From the NCBI RefSeq assembly GCF_910592395.1, contig NC_088322.1:15433431-15497430 (forward strand): 64,000 bases of DNA, given 5' to 3'. This DNA comes from Lineus longissimus. Its lineage: Eukaryota; Nemertea; Pilidiophora; Heteronemertea; Lineidae. Both the position numbers and the translations under genes were made by a program. The notes beneath the pieces were generated by a model, which searched no databases, was not told the DNA's origin, and saw only the letters and a list, made by a program, of their open reading frames with translations. Shown piece by piece: positions 14,040 to 23,664 of this stretch (within the stretch, counting starts at the first letter, position 1; each line of letters begins with the position of its first letter).

Positions 14040-14395
14040 TTTCATTGGTACCATTATGGATGGGATCAGATATTTCATTATGGATGGGATCAGATATTTC
14101 ATTGCTGTTCGTACCCTTTTCATGGTATCATCATCTAGGGTAGGCCCACCATCACCTGTACCCTTAAATTGGTGCTACACCATCATTTGCACCACCAGAC
14201 ATGATACTGGTACCATTTTCAGCAGCTATTAGTTTCTAATAAACCATTGCTATGATGGTACGATTATTTTTGTTGAGGTACCATTAAAGCATAGTACCGG
14301 TTTTGGTACCATCACTTTTACAGCAGTGGTATCATCACAGATGGATATGGTACCAATGGTACCATCATCTACAGTGCCATTCTTTAGTACCATTA
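14040..14395. repeat. Region rich in ggtaccat/atggtacc words, with a 24-bp tandem duplication
   Basis: Two tandem copies of a 24-bp unit (atggatgggatcagatattt core) lie at about 14053-14102. A dense scatter of ggtaccat and its reverse complement follows to 14395. No ORF or gene model fits. Confidence 0.6.
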
Positions 14396-15520
14396 TTGTG
14401 TAATTATCTTTATATTTAACATTCTTACTAACTTGGTCCTTATATATACATGGTGCTCGGTTAATTATATATGCATAAAATATTTCACCTCAAATTTCTG
14501 CGGCCCCAACGTGTAGCACTCGCCAACATAACAGATGATTCGTTTATATCAATTATTAGTAATCATGTAGATAAGTCAAGCTAAGGCTAATCAAGGACTG
14601 AGGTGGTTAAGAAAACCTTCAAATGCAACTGATTTGAAATGTAAAAATTCAAAAACTTAAAGTTTGCATGCTATTCAAATGTAATATTTCGGTGTGCATC
14701 TTTATTGTTAAATTGAATTAGAATTGGGTGTCTACAACAGGACTCGTTTTGAAGGTTTTCAAAAGATGGACACCCAGTCCTTGCGGGGTTAATATTTTGA
14801 TACAGAGTAATAAACTGACGTTACTGGCATTGGCTTTTTGGAGGGGGTACGTGCAATTGTTTAAAGTGCCACGGTTATATCACATTGGGAAACGGGCTGT
14901 TCAATCTTGAGAAACTGAAGCTAATTTCGGAATCTACTTTGGTTACGTCGAAGATTTTATTATGTCGATAACTTTCAGCAACATTTTCTTCAAAAGATAC
15001 AATTTGTATGCATTTGACTGTATTTCTCGAAGTGAACACCAGGTGTCTCTGTGAGCTGATATCCATAAGTGTGCATTGCCTGATCTTGTTTATTTCAGTT
15101 CTCCCAAAACCTGTTAGTATTTGTTTGGGTGAAATACCCAGTATTATCAACCGATCTTCTACACTTTACAAAATGTATAAAAGCTGCACTTTATGTAAAT
15201 AACCTTTTGCTATGGTCTGCGTTCTATCGTTTATCCTCCTGTGTTTGCCTGAGCCACACTCTTCTCATGTTCGTGTGCAGTACCTCACCAAACGTCAACT
15301 TCTGGGAGACAAGTCTTAGCTTAATGTCTACCACTAAACCAGCAACTTTAATCTAAATCAAATGTGCTTATCTATTGAAAGAGGTTATGTCTTCGTTTCA
15401 CGTGCAATTGATGCATTTCTTATCTTTCGTTCAAACCAGCTTTCAATAGAGATTTCTGTTACCTCTCCACGGTTTTTCGTTACTAGGTTTACCTCAGAAT
15501 GAGGTTGATCTAATAAAATA

Positions 15521-15569
15521 CAGGCTGTCCAATAAAAAAATAAACGATTTGAAAGTTTGGGACACCCTG
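15521..15569. mobile_element. Very short mariner-type inverted-repeat element flanked by TA
   Basis: The 49-bp element runs from caggctgtccaata to tttgggacaccctg. It is flanked on both sides by TA, the target duplication of Tc1/mariner elements. Essentially only terminal sequence remains. Confidence 0.5.
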
Positions 15570-17027
15570 TAATCGTACAAAGTTGTACACTTTCGATTCG
15601 GGGAGAATTTTAGATTATTGTTTTATTTCTGGTGCTTTTAATTTCGTTACTATAGTTACCTCAAAATCTTTATTTCTACGTCTGAAACTCATGTATGTAT
15701 GTTATTTGGCATATGCAAATTATTTTTGAGAATGATTGGTGTGAAGTGGCATCCTAGCTGAGGCACATAAATCAATGGGTTAACTGTGCTGTATATGCTT
15801 GCACAATACCACCAGCCAAGTATACATTGTGACATCGCAAAATACTTTGGGCGACGTTTTATACTTGTCAGATCGACCTCTACTGGTGAAATATATCAGC
15901 TATCGCTCGCTATATATATTTGGTACTTTATTACGGTATAACAATAGCTTATGATAAATGTCTAAGAAAATGTTCTGGCCACCTGAATGTCTTAAACCGT
16001 TAATGTTAAGTGTGTTCAATTTGAATGAGAGCTAGAACTATCTTGTAATGTTTATGTTACAGTTTTTACTCTAATTCAAATGAAACAAAAAAAATGTACT
16101 GGAAACTGTGAAATTTTCGTGAGCGTTCTATCGTTTTTGCAATGTTCGCGAACGCACTGTCAAACAACTTTAAAGCGTGAAAATTTAAACTGTATCAACC
16201 ATTAACTTTTGTCAGCAAACACGATGATTAGTCTACCAGTGATATAAATGAGAAAATTTGCCAACTTTAAGCTTTGTGAACATTTCATGGTTTACAGTGA
16301 CGTGGTATTTGTATGCTATATAGTGGATTAATACTAACTATGTATTCTTTTGCATGATGACATATGCGTAGGTCTGTCACCAAAGGGTGTTTCAGTCCTT
16401 TTTTAGATCTCGGTGACGATCTGCTGCGTCCTTATGAACAGGCAGCAATATTCATCACTGTGAGCCACGATGAGGGGAGTGATCCTTTAAGGAACTTGCC
16501 ACCTATTTCTGAAGTGGAGAACTATAGATATGTATAAGCCTTAATGTCTAAAATCAGAAAATAAGACCTCTTGATGAAAATCTTTGACTCAAAATGTTTA
16601 TATAATAATCTCTTAGCTCTTGGAACGAGCTTCTTCATGGACTTATGCCTATTTGTGTTTGCAGCTTGTAGTACATGAGTGTCGAGAGAAAACTTTGGAA
16701 TCCCTTTTAAAAAGCTTCACGGTTACGCCGCCATTTTGAACAACTTCATTGTTTCATCACATTCGTCGTATACAAATCGAGACAATTAATAATCTAAAAC
16801 TTGACGTGCCAGTAAACATAGTAATTTATGAATCCACGAAGACCATTTCTCATCTGCTTAATCATCGAGCTATCAATCACATGAGACCAACTCAGGTTTT
16901 AACATCTTGTGATAATGCCAAGTTGGCATAGTAACCATCAAAACATCAATGGTTGTATAATTATGATGTCATTATTATGAACATTCCGACCCTCGTCCTT
17001 TGTGGGTCACATGACATACGTAAGAGC

Positions 17028-17095
17028 GTTGATTGGTTAAGAGCAAAGCACTATGACGTCCATCATATAAATATGCAAATCAGCCAATTTCTTAC
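17028..17095 (+). promoter_or_regulatory. Promoter-like motif cluster (CRE-like, TATA, octamer, CCAAT)
   Basis: Within 70 bp are attgg (inverted CCAAT), tgacgtcc (CRE-like), tataaata (TATA-like), atgcaaat (octamer) and gccaat. No transcript or ORF can be assigned downstream, so the regulatory reading is an inference from motif density. Confidence 0.25.
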
Positions 17096-17134
17096 ATAAC
17101 ATAGTATTGAACATCATGTTGACCAAATGGTGGC

Positions 17135-17184
17135 TTACCAAATATGGCAAGAGGGGAAAAAAGAGATTTTGCCATATTTGGTAA
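17135..17184. repeat. Hairpin with perfect 16-bp stem
   Basis: ttaccaaatatggcaa (17135-17150) is followed after 18 nt by its exact reverse complement (17169-17184). The loop is purine-rich. Confidence 0.8.
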
Positions 17185-17612
17185 TTCGACCTCAATATTT
17201 TCTGTTGGTCATCATTTGCATATTACATGAGAATTTCTACCAATATAGCAAGCATTCTTAGTTTAAGAAAAGTATTATAAAAGTTGCAAAAATTGGTGTA
17301 AAACTGTACGAATCACCACACAGTGTGGCCACTGCCAGCCGTTAGAACAAGACCAGGCGCTAGTGGCGACACTCGGTGGTTTGATTCTAAATGTACCTGC
17401 TAGTTGTACATAATACAAGCATACAGTCACTCTGTACATTTCTACCAAATATCCTTTAAATAAATACTCGTTTCATACAAAGTCATGTCTTTCTTCTGTT
17501 TTGTTTGAGTTTGTGAAAAGATGATAAACTTCTGATGGAAGACGAGGCAGATGCAGGGAATCTCCTCACGAGTTATCCCCCTCCAAGAGTAAAAAGAGTT
17601 GGCGGTAGGACA

Positions 17613-17990
17613 TCCAATAGCATTCCGCGAAGGCGACGTCACTGCAGCTGCTGCCCTCTATTTCCCCATCGCTGAATTACAGGCAATGTCGGACAAACAT
17701 GCGGTTTCGTAATGGATTCAGGCTTTCTAACTAGGGCAGTTAGATTCAATCTGGCACATTTCCGAGTGTTGGAAATACTTACATAATTGTTCTGAATATT
17801 TCTCTCTCTCACTCTGTGGTATCATTCATGCTAAAAACAATGCAGGGTCAAAGAAAATTGACTTTGAAATAAGCTCAAATGCGTAGAAATAAGTGTCGAT
17901 GTCCGACTGTCACGTGACTAAAACGTCATCAATATCTTATGCAAATGACCTTGTGAGCTATAAATAGTAACTTCGCGGAATGCTATAGGA
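17613..17990. repeat. 378-bp interval bounded by 20-bp inverted repeats, with a promoter-like cluster near its right end
   Basis: Arms 17613-17632 and 17971-17990 match at 19 of 20 positions in inverted orientation. Just inside the right arm lie cacgtg (17912), acgtca, atgcaaat and tataaata. It may be a decayed transposon or an orphan promoter. No coding sequence is evident. Confidence 0.4.
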
Positions 17991-18479
17991 CAATGCTTGA
18001 GGAAGCCACCAGGCATGAATGAAAGCCCCATCTCCTTTTTTGGGACATCCAGTATGGCTGTAGCGCCAAAGGGGTTAATCTGGCTTCCGAGACCGAAAAT
18101 TGTGTTGCATGGTGTTATGGCATTTGATCTATCTCAATCTCACTCCTCAGACAGAGGTCAAACTCTAAAGGTGTCACTGACAGTGCCACATTTTGTCATT
18201 TCTAAAAGTCAGTTTAACCACCATATGTCATTTCATTTGCAACTAAATGATTCCCAGGTGAGCACAATGTCCCCAGGACATTTCTTTTTTGGAGACGGTC
18301 TTGACCTTTGAAAAGATCTCATGTACCGTACCTGGAACTACGTCGAGTGCCTTCTCTCTTGAGGAACACCGCGAGGAGTCCCTTCCCTCTCTGGATCCTT
18401 CTCGCCGTGCTCTTGAAGATGGGTGCAAACAGCCTACTTGGATACTTAAGTTCTTGGCTGCTCAAGGTTCCTGCACAAA

Positions 18480-18685
18480 GAAGCTCGAGTGACAGACGTA
18501 CCTCATGAACCTGGAACAACATCAGGTCCCTTCCCTCTCTGAAGCTGTGTCACTGTGCTCTGGAAGACTGGTGCAGACTCCCTTCTTGGCAGCTCAAGTA
18601 GCCTGCACAAAGTAGCTCGAGTACCAGACGTACCTCATGAACCTGAAACAACATCAGGTCCCTTCCCTCTCTGAAGCTGTCTCAC
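18480..18685. repeat. Two-copy tandem repeat (about 130-bp unit) preceding the minisatellite
   Basis: A segment containing cagacgtacctcatgaacct and catcaggtcccttccctctc occurs twice about 130 bp apart, followed directly by the 68-bp array. Confidence 0.7.
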
Positions 18686-21310
18686 CGTGTTGCCAACATG
18701 GTGAGAGCGATGAGACGGTCACAGCCAGGACTGATTCAGCCTGGCTGTGACTGTCTCATCTCTCTCATCATGTAGACAGCATGGTAGAGCAGCAAGGGCT
18801 GATTCGGCCTGGCTGTGACTGTCTCATCTCTCCCACCATGCTGTCAACACGGTGGAGCAGCCAGGACTGAATCGGCCTGGCTGTGACTGTCTCATCTCTC
18901 TCACCATGTTGGCAGCACGGTGGAGCAGCAAGGGCTGATTCAGCCTGGTTGTGACTGTCTCTTCTCTTTCACCATGTTTGCAACACGACGGAGCAGCATG
19001 AACATATTCGGCCTGGCTGTGACTGTCTCCTCTCTCTCACCATGTTGTCAGCACGGCGGAGCAGCAAGGACAGATTTGGCCTGGCTGTGACTGTCTCATC
19101 TCTCGCACCTTGTTGTCAGCACGGTGAAGCAGCAAGGACTGATTCGGCCTGGCTGTGACTGTCTCATCTCTCTGACCATGTTGGCAACACGGTGGAGCAG
19201 CCAGGACTGAATCGGCCTGGCTGTGACTGTCTCATCTCTCCCACCATGTTGTCAGCACGGCGGAGCAGCAAGGACAGATTTGGCCTGGCTGTGACTGTCT
19301 CATCTCTCGCACCTTGTTGTCAGCACGGTGAAGCAGCAAGGACTGATTCGGCCTGGCTGTGACTGTCTCATCTCTCTCATCATGTTGGCAACACGGTGGA
19401 GCAGCCTGAACAGATTCGGCCTGGCTGTGACTGTCTCATCTCTCTGACCATGTTGGCAACACGGTGGAGCAGCCAGGACTGATTCGGCCTGGCTGTGACT
19501 GTCTCATCTCTCTCACCATGTTGTTAACACGGTGGAGCAGCAAGGACTGATTCGGCCTGGTTGTGACTGTCTCATCTCTCTCTCCATGTTAACAACTTGG
19601 CAGAGCAGCCAACAAGACTGATGTGGCCTGACTGTGACTGTCTCATCTCTCTCATCATGTTGGCAACACGGTGGAGCAGCAGGGCCTGATTCGGCCTGGC
19701 TGTGACTGACTGTCTCATCTCTCGCACCTTGTTGGCAACACGGTGGAGCAGCCAGGACTGATTCGGCCTGGCTGTGACTGTCTCATCTCTCTCACCATGT
19801 TGTTAACACGGTGGAGCAGCAAGGACTGATTCGGCCTGGCTGTGACTGTCTCATCTCTCTCACCATGTTGTTAACACGGTGGAGCAGCAAGGACTGATTC
19901 GGCCTGGCTGTGACTGTCTCATCTCTCTCTCCATGTTGACAACTTGGCAGAGCAGCCAACAAGACTGATGTGGCCTGGCTGTGACTGTCTCATCTCTCTC
20001 ACCATGTTGTTAACACGGTGGAGCAGCAAGGACTGATTCGGCCTGGCTGCGACTGTCTCATCTCTCACACCATGTTGGCAACACGGTGGAGCAGCAAGGA
20101 CTGATTCGGCCTGGTTGTGACTGTCTCATCTCTCTCTCCATGTTAACAACTTGGCAGAGCAGCCAACAAGACTGATGTGGCCTGGCTGTGACTGTCTCAT
20201 CTCTCTCATCATGTTGGCAACACGGTGGAGCAGCCAGGACTGATTCGGCCTGGCTGTGACTGTCTCATCTCTCTCACCATGTTGGCAACACGGTGGAGCA
20301 GCCAGGACTGATTCGGCCTGGCTGTGACTGTCTCATCTCTCTCATCATGTTGGCAACACGGTGGAGCAGCCTGAACAGATTCGGCCTGGCTGTGACTGTC
20401 TCATCTCTCTGACCATGTTGGCAACACGGTGGAGCAGCCAGGACTGATTCGCCTAGTTGTGACTGTCTCATCTCTCTCACCATATTAACAACTAGGCAGT
20501 GCGGCGAAGACTGATGTGGCCTGGCTGTGACTGTCTCATCTCTCTGACCATGTTGGCACCACGGTGGAGCAGCCAGGACTGATTCGCCTAGTTGTGACTG
20601 TCTCATCTCTCTCACCATATTAACAACTAGGCAGTGCGGCGAAGACTGATGTGGCCTGGCTGTGACTGTCTCATCTCTCTCACCATGTTGTTAACACGGT
20701 GGAGCAGCAAGGACTGATTCGGCCTGGCTGTGACTGTCTCATCTCTCTCTCCATGTTAACAACTTGGCAGAGCAGCCAACAAGACTGATGTGGCCTGACT
20801 GTGACTGTCTCATCTCTCTCATCATGTTGGCAACACGGTGGAGCAGCAGGGCCTGATTCGGCCTGGCTGTGACTGACTGTCTCATCTCTCGCACCTTGTT
20901 GGCAACACGGTGGAGCAGCCAGGACTGATTCGGCCTGGCTGTGACTGTCTCATCTCTCTCACCATGTTGTTAACACGGTGGAGCAGCAAGGACTGATTCG
21001 GCCTGGCTGCGACTGTCTCATCTCTCACACCATGTTGGCAACACGGTGGAGCAGCAAGGACTGATTCGGCCTGGTTGTGACTGTCTCATCTCTCTCTCCA
21101 TGTTAACAACTTGGCAGAGCAGCCAACAAGACTGATGTGGCCTGGCTGTGACTGTCTCATCTCTCTCATCATGTTGGCAACACGGTGGAGCAGCCAGGAC
21201 TGATTCGGCCTGGCTGTGACTGTCTCATCTCTCTCACCATGTTGGCAACACGGTGGAGCAGCCAGGACTGATTCGGCCTGGCTGTGACTGTCTCATCTCT
21301 CTCACCATGC
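18686..21310. repeat. 68-bp minisatellite, about 38 units, with higher-order structure
   Basis: The tandem unit is about 68 bp and contains ggcctggctgtgactgtctc, accatgttggcaacacgg and gagcagccaggactgattc. Unit spacing was measured at 68 bp for several neighbours. Variant units (aacaacttggcagagcagcc; an extra 'gact') recur in the same order in separate blocks. Sequence 19,97x-20,343 recurs apparently identical exactly 960 bp downstream, and a second block recurs at an offset of about 1167 bp. Open frames seen on the minus strand are a by-product of the repeat. Confidence 0.97.
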
Positions 21311-21670
21311 CAGGGCCGTATTTAACTTTTTTGTCCAGGGGGGGCAGTGGGATAGATCGCCGAAGGCCTGAAGGTCTGAAATGGCATTTTCCTGGCATTT
21401 GGAAGTGTGAATCAATAGTATTTTTACTCCAAAAAAGGACCACTTTTATGAAGACTAGGGTCAGGGCACTGGACTGGTCAGATTATAAGGGTTGCACCTG
21501 AGTTGATAACATCTGCTATCCATATGCTGCTATCATGCTGGTAAAGCTATGGCCAAGATTAGTTTGTCTTTTTATTACTGTCTGAAAATCTTTTTTCAAC
21601 ATTTATTGCACGGGGGGGAGCAGCTGCCCCCCCCCCCTGCCCCCCCCCCCCCCCTCTAAATACGGCCCTG
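21311..21670. mobile_element. 360-bp non-autonomous DNA transposon with 14-bp TIRs
   Basis: The left end cagggccgtattta and the right end taaatacggccctg are perfect inverted repeats. Both are directly flanked by catgc (21306-21310 and 21671-21675), a candidate 5-bp target duplication. The interior is non-coding and ends in long C-runs. The CAGGG terminus resembles hAT-type ends, but hAT elements normally make 8-bp duplications, so the superfamily is open. It sits exactly at the right edge of the minisatellite. Confidence 0.75.
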
Positions 21671-21787
21671 CATGCGACAATTCTCGTTTTTGAATCCAAC
21701 GACGGAACCCTAGCGGCAAATTGTAGAACTAGAACCAATATGGTGGTCCTTTAAAGCGTCTCAGAAGGACTTATTGAGGGGGGGGGG

Positions 21788-22740
21788 CAAGGAGGATACC
21801 GCGGTGACGTCACGGCTTTTCCAAGATGGCGCTGCATATTGTAAACAAACTCGATCCACGGCCAAGGGAAAATCAAGTCATCAAAAAAGTTAGATTTTTC
21901 GCATCAAATCAGAGTTATTAGTACTTTTCTGCTATGACATAAGTCTTCAGACAATAAGCTATCATTTGAATAATGAAAAGTGCTGTTTTGATGGGGAAAA
22001 ATAGGGTTTTTTAAACCAAATAGCCGGCACCGATCTTCCAAAATTAGCGATGGTTTCAAAACAGACTCCCAGATATGGGGCAATCTCTTCATTATCATAA
22101 TAGGATTTGGAGGCATGTTTACAGATTTTACAAGTTCGAGACCTGTAATACCTAAAACTCGCATAGATCCCCATAGATCCCCTCTATTTGTCGAGTTAGC
22201 GCCCCTGTAAGATCATGCATTTTCGGACACTAGAACGAAATGTTCCTGCGGATATCGCGGTTTCGGTGATGATTTAAGGAGAAATTGACTGTTCTTAGAG
22301 TTGTATGGGACAGAAATGAGTTCATACTTCATGAATACATGAATATATTATGATATGGGCGGGCTTCTAAGTCAAAACAATAACAAACTCAACTGCATCT
22401 CTACCGTTTATCGCGTAGTGCATTGCCTAGTGTATTTCGTAGTGTATTTTAGCGGAGACATTATTTCCCATTATTTCCGCACTTTGGCCACGCCAAACGT
22501 CTTTTTTATTCGTGGAAGTTAATCTGCTCTGTAAATTTTATTCTACACAGGAAGAATCCATACTAGGTATTGCAATATTTCATGTCTATTGGTGTTTTTG
22601 TGCACAGGAGCGCACCAGACAGTGAGACGTGGAGATGTGTTCAGTGCTGGTGCTGTCAGTAGACTGAATCTGATTGGCCATAGCGATCACTAATATGGGT
22701 CGGGATCACGTGATGTGACGTCACCGCGGTATCCTCCTTG
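21788..22740. mobile_element. 953-bp non-autonomous element with perfect 26-bp TIRs containing CREs
   Basis: The 26 bp at 21788-21813 are the exact reverse complement of 22715-22740. Each TIR contains a full palindromic CRE (tgacgtca at 21805-21812 and 22716-22723) and ccgcgg. Next to the left TIR is a YY1-like ccaagatggcgc. Next to the right TIR is an E-box, cacgtg. G-runs of 10-11 bp abut both ends in the same orientation, possibly the target site. A minus-strand frame at 21904-22174 has no recognisable transposase motif. Confidence 0.75.
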
Positions 22741-22751
22741 GGGGGGGGGGG

Positions 22752-23142
22752 TTAAAAATGCTCCAGCATGATGCATGATGCATGATGCCTGAGCAGAAAT
22801 CCCCCTACAAGCAGCCTAACAGCAACTTCGGGGAGCAGAGTTAGACCTTGAAGAATTTCCTAGCCCAAGGTAAAGAGTCGCAGAACCCTTAGAGCAGCAA
22901 CCAAATGAACTTGTTTAGGGTATATGTTTGCCCACAGCTGAGGCCCTGGCTCCGAAGCCATGGCATGAGGATTCAGATGCACTGGCTCCTCAAGGGTGAC
23001 TATGTGGCCATATGGGTGAAGTACTGGAGCTATAATGACTGGTTTCAGTGGGGGTATGTCGCCACATGGGTTGAGTATTGGGGCTAAAACCACTTGTTAA
23101 GGGGTAAAGGAAGAACATCACGACAGGCTTTGAACTAAATAT
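22752..23142. other. Intergenic DNA downstream of TAF5
   Basis: No gene is supported. Two similar minus-strand segments around 22,985-23,090 (catatggccacatag and catgtggcgacatac words) look like a decayed short tandem duplication. A 77-codon minus-strand frame there has no known domain. Confidence 0.5.
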
Positions 23143-23148
23143 TTTATT
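23143..23148 (-). terminator. Probable poly(A) signal of TAF5
   Basis: AATAAA on the minus strand (tttatt on plus), about 520 nt after the TAF5 stop. This gives a 3' UTR of ordinary length. No transcript evidence. Confidence 0.5.
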
Positions 23149-23664
23149 GAATTTCTTCAAAGAGAGAAACCAAGAGTGTCTTAGGTTTCTCTAGTCTGTA
23201 CATTGATCAAGCCATTATCAACCAGGACAAGGTTTCCTCCTACAATTCCCAAACCTTCATGTTCATAGAGTTTCAGCTGGAGTCTTGGCAGAGCAAAAAC
23301 ATTTTCTCGACGCCCTACCTTTTTTCATCAATGGCAAATGCATTACCGTTTAAAGCAGGACACAGCACCTTGCCTTTTTCAAGCTACAGGTATGTCCTTT
23401 TCTGCACTACCTTTCAGATTTCTAGCTAAAACACTTATAGAGTCATATCTTCCATTCCACACAAATGGATGATAGGCAGTGACACAAATTCTCCTTCTCG
23501 GCCAGAGGCAGTGGACATACAGGATACTTTTCAACACCAGGAAACTAGATGCCCAGCTGTGAATAGAAGAGTCTACGTCAACACAGCGTACACTTTTTCT
23601 GACCTATACAATCTGAATTCCATTTTATGAAGAAACAGTCTTGCATTGCCTACAAGTTCAGCTT

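Noticed and set aside
17997-18311. 104-codon plus-strand frame just after a TATA-like motif
   Set aside because: It begins at TTG, the first ATG after the motif gives only nine codons, and no domain is visible.
18686-21310. CRISPR-like array
   Set aside because: Eukaryotic DNA; units are contiguous and have no unique spacers.
20274-21443. Minus-strand frames of 69-114 codons in the 68-bp array
   Set aside because: They are generated by the tandem repeat and share no known protein features.
23150-23664. Protein-like minus-strand stretches after the TAF5 stop (for example ENVFALPRLQLKLYEHEG)
   Set aside because: Frames are interrupted and lie between the TAF5 stop and its poly(A) signal, so they are most simply 3' UTR.
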